This document shows, piece after piece, positions 35,651 to 44,366 of a stretch of 64,000 nt of DNA. Position 1 is the first letter of the stretch; each line of letters begins with the position of its first letter. This stretch comes from Methylobacterium oryzae. GTDB taxonomy: Bacteria; Pseudomonadota; Alphaproteobacteria; Rhizobiales; Beijerinckiaceae. Position numbers and translations under genes: made by a program. Location of the stretch: positions 2,799,001 to 2,863,000 of the forward strand of contig NZ_CP090349.1 of the NCBI RefSeq assembly GCF_021398735.1, given 5' to 3'. Under the pieces are notes generated by a model. That model saw nothing but the letters and a program-made list of their open reading frames with translations, made no database searches and was not told the origin of the DNA.

Positions 35651-36646
35651 TCACCCCGCCCGCCGCGACGGCAGCCGCAGGCCCGGGGCCGGGCGCTCCA
35701 GCAGCACCTCCCGGCGGAAGCGCACCAGCCGCGCCGGCCGGCCGGCGGCGCCGCTGGTCACGCTCTCGGTCTCCTCCACCAGCCCCTGCTGGGCCACGAG
35801 GCGCCGGAAGTTCTGCTTGTGCAGCTGCGTCCCCGACAGGGCCTCCACGGTCTTCTGCAGCTGCAGCAGGGTGAATTCCGGCGGCATCAGCTCGAACACC
35901 ACCGGGCGGTACTTGATCTTGCCCCGGAGCCGGCCGATCGCGGTCGCGAGCACCCGCCGGTGGTCGAACGCCATGGGGACGCCGGTCGGGTCGTTCGGCA
36001 GGGCCGGGCCGGGATTGCCCCGCGCCTCCGGGATCAGCCCGGCCTCGAACAGCAGCTCGTAGCGCTCCAGGACGCGCTCCTCGTTCCACGTACCGCCGTT
36101 CATGCCGAAGGTCAGGCCGAGGCGGTCGAGGCGGCGGGTCCGGGTGGCGCAGTCCGCGGGCTCGGACGCCCATTCGGCGAGCCGCGCCTCGATGGCGTCG
36201 AGCTGGCGCGGGCGCCCCTGCCGGAAATCCTCGTAGGGCAGGTAGCGGTACCAGTTCTGCCACGCGGCCTCGGCGAGCCCCGCCGGCCGCTCCTCGCGGA
36301 CGAGCGCCAGATAGGCCACCGAGAGCGAGTGCACCCCCGACAGGGTCGCCGTGCCGGAGCGGTCGCGGTCGCCGAAGGTGTAGAGCTGCTCCACGTAGCC
36401 GAGGCGCTGGTGCGTCTGCCGCTCCACCCAGGCGCGCAGGCCCCGCTCCAGCGTGGCGTGCTCGGGGACGAGGGGGCCGGCCGGCAGGCCGTCGCCGCGG
36501 CCGGGCGCCTGGTCGGGGACCCGGATCGTCAGGGCGCGCGGCTCCCCCTTGGTCGCGGCGACGATCACCGCGACGAGGCCTACGGAGGAGCGCTCCGGCG
36601 GGGCCTGCCCCCCGCGCGCGTCCGTCTGCGTCGCGGCACCCGTCAT
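35651..36646 (-). CDS. Nudix-related transcriptional regulator (NrtR/NadQ-like)
   Basis: A 331-residue protein with a degenerate Nudix domain (about 20-150) and a C-terminal winged helix (about 240-320; RPVVFELMPPEFTLLQLQKT, later LHKQNFRRLVAQQGLVEETE). The Nudix box region reads LERGLRAWVERQTHQRL and lacks the REXXEE metal-binding glutamates, so hydrolysis is unlikely and ligand sensing is expected. Such proteins control NAD metabolism in several bacteria. No NAD gene is adjacent; the divergent neighbour is thiE. Target is unknown. Confidence 0.8.
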   Translation of the reverse strand: MTGAATQTDARGGQAPPERSSVGLVAVIVAATKGEPRALTIRVPDQAPGRGDGLPAGPLVPEHATLERGLRAWVERQTHQRLGYVEQLYTFGDRDRSGTATLSGVHSLSVAYLALVREERPAGLAEAAWQNWYRYLPYEDFRQGRPRQLDAIEARLAEWASEPADCATRTRRLDRLGLTFGMNGGTWNEERVLERYELLFEAGLIPEARGNPGPALPNDPTGVPMAFDHRRVLATAIGRLRGKIKYRPVVFELMPPEFTLLQLQKTVEALSGTQLHKQNFRRLVAQQGLVEETESVTSGAAGRPARLVRFRREVLLERPAPGLRLPSRRAG

Positions 36647-36864
36647 CGTTCCTCGACCGTCCGTCCCCCGGGATGCGCCGTAGCGGATCCCACCTATAGG
36701 GGGACAGGATCGCCGCGCGTCAACGCCGCCGTATGACGGAGCGGGGGGGGCCCGTCGACGCACCGCTGTCCACCCGCCGCTTGCCAACGCCGCGAGCCCT
36801 GCCCAAACAGGGGTCCGGGTAGGCTGGCACGGGACCGGCCGAGGCGGACCGAGCGACGACAGCG

Positions 36865-37593
36865 ATGCCAGCGAGCGCGACTTCCCCCGCAGCTTCCCCC
36901 TCGACCCCGACCGGCAGCCGGGCCGTCGACCTGCGGCTCTACGGGCTCCTCGATGTCGGCGTCTGCGGCGCCGACGGGGCGCGGCTGGCGGAGCTCGGCG
37001 CCGAGGCGGTGGCGGGGGGCTGCACCCTGCTCCAGTACCGCGAGAAGTACATCGCCGATGCCCGCGCCGCCCTGGCGCGGATCCGGGCGATCCTGGCGGC
37101 GGTGGGCGGCCGCGTCCCGGTCCTCGTCAACGACCGCGTCGACCTCGCCCTCGCGGCCGGAGCCGACGGGGTGCATCTCGGCCAGGGCGACCTCCACCCG
37201 GCCGACGCCCGCCGGCTGCTGGGGGAGGGCGCGATCATCGGCCTCACCCTGAAGAAGCCCGCCCAGGCCGACGAATTGTACCGGCTGCCCGTCGACTACG
37301 CCTGCATCGGCGGCGTGTTCGCCACCACCAGCAAGGACAATCCCGACCCGCCGGTGGGCCTCGACGGCTTCGCCAGCATCGCCTTCCGCGCCCGCCTCGC
37401 CCGCGGAGCCGGCCTGCCGCTCGGCGCCATCGCGGGGATCGGGCTCGACAACGCCGCCGCGGTGGTCGCCGCGGGGGCGGACGGGGTCGCGGTGATCACC
37501 GCGCTGTTCGGCGCGGAGTCGGTGCGCCAGCGCGCCCGCGACCTGCGCGCGCGGATCGACGGCGCCCTGGCGGAGCGGGCCGGCGCCCGATGA
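36865..37593 (+). CDS. thiE: Thiamine phosphate synthase ThiE
   Basis: Joins HMP-pyrophosphate and thiazole phosphate to thiamine phosphate. The TIM barrel is recognisable from [33 protein letters not shown], the diphosphate loop [15 protein letters not shown] and [20 protein letters not shown]. The substitution TTSKDNP for the usual TxTKxxP is conservative. The N-terminal 20 residues are low complexity. It overlaps thiD by four bases (ATGA). No TPP riboswitch was seen upstream. Confidence 0.93.
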   Translation: MPASATSPAASPSTPTGSRAVDLRLYGLLDVGVCGADGARLAELGAEAVAGGCTLLQYREKYIADARAALARIRAILAAVGGRVPVLVNDRVDLALAAGADGVHLGQGDLHPADARRLLGEGAIIGLTLKKPAQADELYRLPVDYACIGGVFATTSKDNPDPPVGLDGFASIAFRARLARGAGLPLGAIAGIGLDNAAAVVAAGADGVAVITALFGAESVRQRARDLRARIDGALAERAGAR

Positions 37594-38405
37594 GCGGCCC
37601 CGCGCCCATCGCGGTCACGATCGCGGGCTCGGATTCCGGCGGCGGCGCCGGCATCCAGGCGGATCTCAAGACCTTCTCGGCGCTGGGCGTCTACGGCGCC
37701 AGCGTGATCACGGCGCTGACCGCGCAGAACACGACGGGGGTCCAGGGTATCCACGACGTGCCGGCGGAGTTCGTCGCCCGGCAGATCGACAGCGTGTTCT
37801 CCGACCTCGCCGTGAGGGCGGTGAAGATCGGCATGCTGTCGCAGACCGCGGTGATCGCGGCGGTCGCCGACGGCCTGGCGCGCCACGCCGGGTCGATCCC
37901 GGTCGTCCTCGACCCGGTGATGGTCGCCACCAGCGGCGACCGGCTGATCACCGACGACGCCGTGGCGACGCTCCGCGAGCGGCTGCTCCCGCGGGCCGAC
38001 CTGATCACCCCCAACCTGCCGGAGGCGGCGGTGCTCCTCGGCGAGCCCGTCGCCGCGGACGCGGCAGCGATCGTGGCCCAGGCGCGGCGGCTGGTCGCCC
38101 TCGGCGCCCGGGCGGTGCTGATCAAGGGCGGCCACGGCGCGGGGCGCGAGAGCATCGACCACCTCGTCACGGCGGACGGCACCCTGCGGACCCTGTCGGC
38201 GCCGCGGATCGCGACGCGCAACACCCACGGCACCGGCTGCACCCTCTCGGCGGCGGTGGCGGCGGGCCTCGCCCAGGGCTTGGCCCTGCCGGAGGCGGTG
38301 GCGGAGGCCAAGGCCTACCTCACGGCCGCCCTCGCGGCGGCGGACAGCCTCGCGGTCGGGACGGGGCACGGGCCGGTCCACCACTTCCACGCCGTCTGGA
38401 CTTAG
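37590..38405 (+). CDS. thiD: Hydroxymethylpyrimidine (phosphate) kinase ThiD
   Basis: Bifunctional HMP/HMP-P kinase of the ribokinase fold supplying the ThiE substrate. It starts [20 protein letters not shown]. The substrate region is [20 protein letters not shown], with [23 protein letters not shown], and an anion hole/catalytic Asp-type motif [20 protein letters not shown]. Length is 271 residues. Coupled to thiE by an ATGA overlap. Confidence 0.95.
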   Translation: MSGPAPIAVTIAGSDSGGGAGIQADLKTFSALGVYGASVITALTAQNTTGVQGIHDVPAEFVARQIDSVFSDLAVRAVKIGMLSQTAVIAAVADGLARHAGSIPVVLDPVMVATSGDRLITDDAVATLRERLLPRADLITPNLPEAAVLLGEPVAADAAAIVAQARRLVALGARAVLIKGGHGAGRESIDHLVTADGTLRTLSAPRIATRNTHGTGCTLSAAVAAGLAQGLALPEAVAEAKAYLTAALAAADSLAVGTGHGPVHHFHAVWT

Positions 38406-38503
38406 AGGCCGATCCGGCCGCCGCTTTCCGGTGCGCACGCCGCCGCGCACGCCGCCCGCCGCCTTGCAACCGGGCGTCGATTGCGTTTGAAGAAGCGCAC
38501 GAT

Positions 38504-38521
38504 CGTTCGGATAATGGAACG
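38504..38521 (+). promoter_or_regulatory. Candidate operator of the XRE-cupin regulator
   Basis: Inverted repeat CGTTC (38504-38508) N8 GAACG (38517-38521), 20 bases upstream of the ATG. Its position suggests autoregulation. The AT-rich centre GGATAATG could also serve as a -10 region. Confidence 0.45.
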
Positions 38522-38541
38522 GTGCAGGCGGATCGGGGACG

Positions 38542-39168
38542 ATGCAGGATCAGGCGGAACGGCCCGACCGGGCGCGCGGGCGCGACCTGCTGACCGGCGC
38601 GCAGGTGCTCTCCGGCCAGCTCGGCAAGACCATCCAGCGGCTGCGCAAGGCCTACAACCTGTCGCTCTCGGAACTCGCCGAGCAGTCCGGCGTGGCCAAG
38701 TCGATCATCAGCCAGATCGAGCGCAACGAGACCAACCCGACGCTGGCGACGATCTGGCGCCTGTCCCAGGCCCTCGACGTGTCGATCGAGCGGGTGTTGG
38801 CGGCCGGCGACGAGGAGCCGTTCATCGAGAAGACCTCCCGGGCCGACACGCCGATCCTCGTCTCCGAGGACGGGAAGGTGCGGCTGGCGATCATCGGCTG
38901 GCTCAAGACGATCGAGTGGCTGCAATGGTACGAGGTCACGGCCGACCCGGGCGGCGTCCTCGACTCGGACCCGCACCAGCGCGGCTCGGTGGAGTCGCTC
39001 TCGGTCACCGAGGGGGCGTTCGAGGTCGAGATCGGCGGCGTCGTGCAGCGGGCGCGGGCCGGCGAGACCCTGCGCTACCGCTGCGACCGGCCCCACCTCG
39101 TGCGCTGCACGGACGGTCCGGCCCGGGCCACCATGGTGGTGATCATGAAGGCCGCCGTGATGGAGTGA
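38542..39168 (+). CDS. XRE family regulator with C-terminal cupin
   Basis: A 208-residue one-component regulator. The HTH (about 24-80) reads LGKTIQRLRKAYNLSLSELA, then EQSGVAKSIISQIERNETNP. The cupin domain (about 105-200) includes VESLSVTEGAFEVEIGG and GETLRYRCDRPHLVRC. Family members (PuuR-like) control amine, amino-acid or sulfur metabolism by binding small ligands in the cupin. The last 26 bases overlap the convergent AraC gene. Target is unknown. Confidence 0.9.
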   Translation: MQDQAERPDRARGRDLLTGAQVLSGQLGKTIQRLRKAYNLSLSELAEQSGVAKSIISQIERNETNPTLATIWRLSQALDVSIERVLAAGDEEPFIEKTSRADTPILVSEDGKVRLAIIGWLKTIEWLQWYEVTADPGGVLDSDPHQRGSVESLSVTEGAFEVEIGGVVQRARAGETLRYRCDRPHLVRCTDGPARATMVVIMKAAVME

Positions 39169-40162
39169 GGCGGCCCGGTCGGCCCTCCGGCCCACCCTCG
39201 GCGCCCCGCGCGAGGGCGCGCACGCGGTAGTCGCGGGGGCTCAGGCCGTAGCGCTCCTTGAAGCGGCGGGAGAAGTGGGACTGGCTGAGGAAGCCGCAGC
39301 CATACGCCAAGGTCCCCAGCGGCATGTGGAGGCAGCCCGGATCGGCCAAGCGCTTGGCGGCCGCCTCGAGCCTGCGGTGCCAGATCCAGTCGGAGACGTG
39401 CCGGTCCTGCGCGCGGAACAAGGCCTGCAGCCGGCGCAGGGACACGCCGGCCGCGGCCGCGAGCCGGGGCGGGTCCAGGGTCGGATCGTGGAGATGGGCC
39501 TCGAGATAGGCCCGGGCGCGCTGCACCACGACGCTGTCCTGGACGGGCCGCTGCGCCTCCCGCGCGAGCCGCTCCGCGAGGCTGGCGACGATGAGGTCGA
39601 GCCCCGTGGAAACCATGCTCTCGGCCACCTGGGGCGTCAGCCGGTCGCCCAGGCTGAGCAGGTTGCCCAGGAACGACCGGGTCAGGGTCGCGGTCGGCAG
39701 ATCGCCGCCGACAGTCACGCCGGCGAACAGGCGTGCGGAGCCCAGAGCCCTCTCCAGCCGCTCCCGCGGGATCCCGATGGCCAGCACCTCGCTGTAGCCG
39801 CTGTGCTCGATCGTCCAGGGTGTATTCGTATCCCGGATCGAGAAGTCGCCGACCCGATCCGTGCTCGACCGATCGTACTGATCCGCGCGGACCTGTCCCG
39901 AGAGCACGATGCTCATGAACAGGTGGTCGGTCTTGTGGTTTTCATGGCGAAGCGTGCGCGGCGTCGTGGCCGCCCGCAGGTTGCGCAGCGCGAATTTCGT
40001 GAAGACCAGGCCGCCGATACTGGCCCCCTCGATCGTCGCGTGAAAGGGCTCGTCGTTGAGACAAGTCTGCGCCATCGGAACCAGGCGATCTTCGCATATA
40101 TCTCGCCAAAGGCGAAACTTGTCCTTCTCCAATACACCTTCAGTTGAGAACAGAGTCTGCAT
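39143..40162 (-). CDS. AraC family transcriptional regulator
   Basis: A 339-residue activator. The N-terminal AraC-binding-like sensor (about 1-190) begins MQTLFSTEGVLEKDKFRLWR and contains FSIRDTNTPWTIEHSGYSEV. The C-terminal double-HTH (about 215-320) reads RARAYLEAHLHDPTLDPPRL, then AAAAGVSLRRLQALFR, and LAYGCGFLSQSHFSRRFKER with YGLSPRDYR. The architecture resembles FeaR-type regulators of aromatic amine catabolism. Convergent 3' overlap with the XRE gene is the only context, so target is unknown. Confidence 0.92.
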   Translation of the reverse strand: MQTLFSTEGVLEKDKFRLWRDICEDRLVPMAQTCLNDEPFHATIEGASIGGLVFTKFALRNLRAATTPRTLRHENHKTDHLFMSIVLSGQVRADQYDRSSTDRVGDFSIRDTNTPWTIEHSGYSEVLAIGIPRERLERALGSARLFAGVTVGGDLPTATLTRSFLGNLLSLGDRLTPQVAESMVSTGLDLIVASLAERLAREAQRPVQDSVVVQRARAYLEAHLHDPTLDPPRLAAAAGVSLRRLQALFRAQDRHVSDWIWHRRLEAAAKRLADPGCLHMPLGTLAYGCGFLSQSHFSRRFKERYGLSPRDYRVRALARGAEGGPEGRPGRLTPSRRPS

Positions 40163-40414
40163 CGCGGCAGCCGTATGACCGCGATTGCTGCGAACCGCAA
40201 CCGCGCCCCGTCCACGCACGCCGCCGCGGCGCCGCGGGACACGGATTGATCGGCAGGAAATCCCGCGCGCCCACGATGCACCGTCGGGCCCGTCCCATCA
40301 CCCGTGGCGCCTGTCGGGCCGTGGAGCGGATCCGCGCGGCTGGCATTCGGAGGACGTTCCGTCGCGAGCGCCCCGCCCCGGCGGGGGCGTCGGCGCGGCC
40401 CGGCCGCGGGGCCG

Positions 40415-40999
40415 TCAGCGCCCGCTGTTCACCCAGCGCACCACGTCGGCCAGCACGATGCTCAGCGCCTGATCGAGGGCGCGGGCGCCGCTGCCGGCAT
40501 CGATCTTGGACACCGGCACGCGGGCCGTGAAGATCCGCGCCGCCGCAACCCTGCCGGTGCCGTCGGCCACGAGCTTCAGCGACAGGTCGACCACCGCCTC
40601 GCCGGTCCCGGACTGCACGTCGAAGGCGCGGATCTCGCTGATCAGCTGGTAGTCGGCCACGACCTTGTCGCCGGGCCGGCTCACCGAGCGGAGCCGCCCG
40701 GAATTCTCCAGGCTCTGGATGAGCCGCGTCTGGATCAGGCGCGGCAGCCGGTCGGCCCACTGGCCGCCGCCCAGGAACGACAGGGCGCCGCCGTTCTCGC
40801 GGACGATGATCCGGTCGGCCTCGAAGGGCTGGATGCTCACCGGCTCCGAGACCGCGATCGAGCGGCCGGCCGCGATCGGCCGCCCCGCGGCCGGCAGCGC
40901 CGCGAGGTCGAAGGTGAGGGGCGCCGCGCCGCCGCAGCCGCCCAAGAGGGCGGCGAGCAGCGCGGCGGCGGCGATGTGGGACGAGCGGACCATACGCAT
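40415..40999 (-). CDS. ABC-type transport auxiliary lipoprotein (PqiC-like)
   Basis: A 194-residue lipoprotein. The signal (SSHIAAAALLAALLGGC) ends in lipobox LGGC. The mature DUF330/PqiC-like domain includes AVSEPVSIQPFEADRIIVRE, RLPRLIQTRLIQSLENSGRL and ALDQALSIVLADVVRWV. It probably forms the outer-membrane or periplasmic partner of the MCE protein encoded just upstream. The 115-base gap before it contains an AT-rich island (about 41030-41060), so it may have its own promoter. Confidence 0.87.
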   Translation of the reverse strand: MRMVRSSHIAAAALLAALLGGCGGAAPLTFDLAALPAAGRPIAAGRSIAVSEPVSIQPFEADRIIVRENGGALSFLGGGQWADRLPRLIQTRLIQSLENSGRLRSVSRPGDKVVADYQLISEIRAFDVQSGTGEAVVDLSLKLVADGTGRVAAARIFTARVPVSKIDAGSGARALDQALSIVLADVVRWVNSGR

Positions 41000-41114
41000 G
41001 ACCTGAAGGACCCCGCCGGCGAACGGCGGAGCTGTATAAGCTATGCGGTTAAAACTAATCCGCTGCGGCATCCGTGCCGTGCGCCGGGACACATCCGCCC
41101 GGCGACGCGGCATT

Positions 41115-42197
41115 TCACCGGCCACCGTTGTATTCAGGCAACGAAGGCTTGCCGCCGAAGATCACCTGGCTCGGGTCGCGCTCCAGGCTGCGCACCGTGC
41201 GGTTGAGGGTGCTCAGCGTCCGCTGCCCGTCGCCCGACAGGGCCTCGACCTCCCGGCGGCCGGTGCCGCTCAGCCGGCCGAAATTGGCCGAGATGCTGGC
41301 GGTGCGCTTGTCGAGGTTCTCCGACATGGTCCGGAACGCCTTGCCGGCGTCGCGCACCGAGATCGCCGCCGCGCGGATCTCCGTGAAGGTGCTGGAGCCC
41401 TCCTGGCCGGAGGCCGAGCCCAGGAAGCTCTGGGCGCCGTTCAGCACCGCGTCGATCTTGTCGGCCGAGGCGCTGAGCTTGCCGGCGAGCAGCCGGGCGT
41501 CGTGCAGGCCGGCCTCGATGTCGGGGCTGGCCTTGGACAGGGCGGCCGAGAAGCGGTCGGCGTTGTCGATCACCCGGCCGAGCTTGGCCCCGTCCACGGC
41601 CTTCACCAGCGCCGAGATGTTCGGGCCGGCATCGGCCAGCGTCTTCGAGAAGGTCTCGACATTGGTCAGCGACCGGTTGATCGCCCCCTCGTTGGCGGAG
41701 ACCAGCCGGTCGAGGCGGGCCAGCATGTCGTCGGCCCGCTGCGCCACCTGGCGCGCCAGCGCCATCATGTCCTGCATGTCGGAGGAATCGGCGAAGATCG
41801 TCGGCGGCTCGCCGTTGGCCATCGGGGTCAGCACCGGCGCGTCGGCATTGCCGCCCGACAGGGAGATCACCGAGACGCCGGTGAGCATCGCCGAGTCGAG
41901 GCGGGCGCGGGTGTCGGCCCGGAGCGGGGTCGCGGGATCGACTTTGATCGTGGCGAGCACCCGGCGGGGATCCTGCGGGGCGAGGCGGATGTCGGTGACC
42001 TCGCCGACCTTGATGCCGTTGAAGTTCACGCTCGAGCCGCGCGACAAGCCCCCGACCGAGCCGGAGAAGACGATGCGGACGAGCTGGCTGACCTGCCGCG
42101 AGGAGCCGCCGGAGAGCCACAGCACGGTGCCGAAGCCCGCCAGGATGACGGCGATCGTGAAGGCCCCGATCAGGGCGTAGTTCGCGCGGGTTTCCAT
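41115..42197 (-). CDS. mlaD: MlaD-type MCE lipid-transport protein
   Basis: Periplasmic substrate-binding subunit of an Mla-like lipid transporter, 360 residues. An N-terminal TM helix (ALIGAFTIAVILAGFGTVLW) is followed by the MCE domain (about 40-120; VNFNGIKVGEVTDIRLAPQD), then a long helical region (about 150-340), which could build a periplasmic hexameric tube. It is followed by the auxiliary lipoprotein and preceded by the ATPase gene. Confidence 0.92.
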   Translation of the reverse strand: METRANYALIGAFTIAVILAGFGTVLWLSGGSSRQVSQLVRIVFSGSVGGLSRGSSVNFNGIKVGEVTDIRLAPQDPRRVLATIKVDPATPLRADTRARLDSAMLTGVSVISLSGGNADAPVLTPMANGEPPTIFADSSDMQDMMALARQVAQRADDMLARLDRLVSANEGAINRSLTNVETFSKTLADAGPNISALVKAVDGAKLGRVIDNADRFSAALSKASPDIEAGLHDARLLAGKLSASADKIDAVLNGAQSFLGSASGQEGSSTFTEIRAAAISVRDAGKAFRTMSENLDKRTASISANFGRLSGTGRREVEALSGDGQRTLSTLNRTVRSLERDPSQVIFGGKPSLPEYNGGR

Positions 42198-42298
42198 GCG
42201 CTCAACCTGCGGTTCTGGCCGGCGGAGATCCGGCCGGGCCTGGAGCCCCGGCTCCCGGAGGGGAGCAGGGCGGGATCTGGGTGGGACGGCGGCGATCG

Positions 42299-42358
42299 GG
42301 CATCGGGTCAGGCACGGGAGCAGGCACGGGATCAGGCATGGGATCAGGCATGGGCCGA
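42299..42358. repeat. 12-base tandem repeats across the mlaF stop codon
   Basis: Five degenerate copies of GGCAYGGGATCA, starting at 42299, 42311, 42323, 42335 and 42347. The mlaF stop codon lies in the fourth copy. Because 12 is divisible by three, copy-number change would not shift frame but could move the stop codon among copies. Confidence 0.8.
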
Positions 42359-43153
42359 GGCGCCCCCCGTCGCGATGGTCCGGGCGCGCTTGCCGTGGAA
42401 GTACGAGCGCAGCCAGGGATGGTCGCTCGCCAGCATCTCGTCGATCGTGCCGGCGGCGATGATCTGGCCGTCGCCGAGCGCCGCGATGCGGTCGCAGGCG
42501 GTGTAGAGGCTGTCGAGGTCGTGGGTGACCATGAAGACGGTCAGCCCCAGCGTCTCCTTGAGGGTCGAGACGAGGTCGTCGAACTCGCCCGCGCCGATCG
42601 GGTCGAGGCCCGAGGTCGGCTCGTCGAGGAACAGGATCTCGGGATCGAGCGCCAGGGAGCGGGCGAGCGCCGCGCGCTTGATCATGCCGCCCGACAATTC
42701 CGAGGGCAGCTTGTCGGCGGCGTCGGGCTTCAGGCCGACCATCTCGATCTTCAGCCGGGCGAACTCGTCGAGCAGGCGCTCGGACAGGTTCAGGTGCTCG
42801 CGCATCGGCACCTGGATGTTCTGCTTGACGGTGAGAGCCGAGAACAGGGCGCCCTGCTGGAACAGCACGCCCCAGCGCTGCTCCATCCGGCGCCGCTCCG
42901 CGTAGGTGAGCGCGTCGACGTCGCGGCCGAACACCTCGATGGTCCCGGCCCGCTTCGGGTTGAGGCCGAGGATCGTCCGGGTGAGCACCGACTTGCCCTG
43001 GCCCGAGGGCCCGACGAAGCCCAGGATCTCGCCGGCGCGGATGTCGAGGCTCAGGCCCTTCAGGATGTTGCGGTCGCGGAAGCCGACCACGAGGTCGCGC
43101 ACGCGGATGATCGGGGCGGGGCCATTCGGCGAGGCGGTCATCGGGGCATTCAT
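42344..43153 (-). CDS. mlaF: Mla-type ABC transporter ATPase
   Basis: ATPase subunit of the lipid transporter, 269 residues. Walker A is GPSGQGKSVLTRTILGL (GxSGxGKS form), the signature is LSGGMIKRAALARSLALDPE, and Walker B is ILFLDEPTSGLDP. The H-loop is in VTHDLDSLY. It starts ten bases after the permease gene. The 3' end runs into a 12-base tandem repeat, and the C-terminus TGGASAHA is probably dispensable. Confidence 0.95.
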   Translation of the reverse strand: MNAPMTASPNGPAPIIRVRDLVVGFRDRNILKGLSLDIRAGEILGFVGPSGQGKSVLTRTILGLNPKRAGTIEVFGRDVDALTYAERRRMEQRWGVLFQQGALFSALTVKQNIQVPMREHLNLSERLLDEFARLKIEMVGLKPDAADKLPSELSGGMIKRAALARSLALDPEILFLDEPTSGLDPIGAGEFDDLVSTLKETLGLTVFMVTHDLDSLYTACDRIAALGDGQIIAAGTIDEMLASDHPWLRSYFHGKRARTIATGGASAHA

Positions 43154-43163
43154 CGCGGCGGCC

Positions 43164-44318
43164 TCAGAAATCGATCGCGGCGAAGAACACCGCGAACAGG
43201 CCGTCGAGGACGATGACCATGAAGATGGACTTCACCACCGACGCGGTGACGTGACGGCCGAGCGATTCCGCGGAGCCCTCGACCGCGAAGCCCTCGATCG
43301 TGGCGATCACCCCGATCGTCAGCGCCATGAACGGCGCCTTGATCAGGCCGACCATGACGTGGTGGACGCCCACCGCCGCCTGGAGCCGGACCAGGAACTG
43401 GTCGAGGGTCAGGCCGCCGTAGAGCATCGCGGTGAGGCCGCCGCCGGCGAGCGCCGCGAGGTCGCCGATCAGCGTCAGCATCGGCAGGCCGATCATCAGC
43501 GCGAGCACCCGGGGCACGATCAGGATCTCGACGGGGTCGAGGCCCATGACCCGGAGCGCGTCGACCTCCTCGCGCATGCGCATGGAGCCGATCTCGGCGG
43601 TGATCGCCGAGCCGGAGCGGCCGGCGACCATGATCGAGGTGAGCAGCACGCCCATCTCGCGCAGGATCAGGAGGCCGATCAGGTTGACCACGAAGGTCTG
43701 GGCGCCGAAGCGCTGGAGCTGGAAGATGCCCTGCTGGGCGACGATGCCGCCCACGAGGAACGAGATCAGCACGATGATCGGCGTGCCGTTGAGCGCCACC
43801 TGCTGGATCTGGTTGATCAGGGCGTTGCCGCGGAACGTGCCGGGCCGCAGGGCGACGCGCCCGCAGGCGGCGATCAGCTCGCCCAGGAACGCGAGGGCGG
43901 TGACGAACTCGCGGCCGCCCTGCACGGTCCGGCGCCCGGTGGAGTCGAGCAGGCCGACGACCGGGCCGTGCCGCCGCGGCGGCGGCGCGTCCGGCTCGCG
44001 CAGCCGGACCTCGCCCAGCAGGGTGCGGTGCTCCGGGCGGGCGCCGAGATAGGTGAGGGCGCTGCCCGCCTGCTCGATCTCGGCGCGGGTCCGCTCCAGG
44101 ACCCAGGCGCCGAGCGTGTCGAGGCGCTCGATCCCCGACAGGTCGACCGCCACCGGCCCGGCGCGGCCGGCCGCCGCGATGCGCGCGGCCGCGGCCTCGA
44201 CGGTCGGGGCCTGGTCGGCGGTCCAGCGGCCGTCGAGCGCCAGGCGGCCGTCGGCCGACCGGTCCCGCAGCGCGGCGCCGGCCAAGGCGCCGGGAACAGT
44301 GCCCTCGCTCAGCAACAC
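43164..44318 (-). CDS. mlaE: Mla-type permease with N-terminal STAS domain
   Basis: Permease of the lipid transporter, 384 residues. The N-terminal 110 residues form a STAS domain (VAVDLSGIERLDTLGAWVLE), so the MlaB function is fused. The MlaE membrane domain follows with TPIIVLISFLVGGIVAQQG, LILREMGVLLTSIMVAGRSG, SAITAEIGSMRMREEVDALR and VMGLDP. The start is GTG at 44318, behind a GAGGAG. It is first of the mlaE-mlaF-mlaD-lipoprotein operon. Direction of lipid flow cannot be told from sequence. Confidence 0.94.
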   Translation of the reverse strand: MLLSEGTVPGALAGAALRDRSADGRLALDGRWTADQAPTVEAAAARIAAAGRAGPVAVDLSGIERLDTLGAWVLERTRAEIEQAGSALTYLGARPEHRTLLGEVRLREPDAPPPRRHGPVVGLLDSTGRRTVQGGREFVTALAFLGELIAACGRVALRPGTFRGNALINQIQQVALNGTPIIVLISFLVGGIVAQQGIFQLQRFGAQTFVVNLIGLLILREMGVLLTSIMVAGRSGSAITAEIGSMRMREEVDALRVMGLDPVEILIVPRVLALMIGLPMLTLIGDLAALAGGGLTAMLYGGLTLDQFLVRLQAAVGVHHVMVGLIKAPFMALTIGVIATIEGFAVEGSAESLGRHVTASVVKSIFMVIVLDGLFAVFFAAIDF

Positions 44319-44366
44319 CCATACTCCTCGATCGAGGCACCACCCTGCCCGGCGGTTATGACGACA

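Noticed and set aside
36700..36864. TPP riboswitch ahead of thiE-thiD
   Set aside because: The conserved CUGAGA and ACCUGA-type elements are absent.
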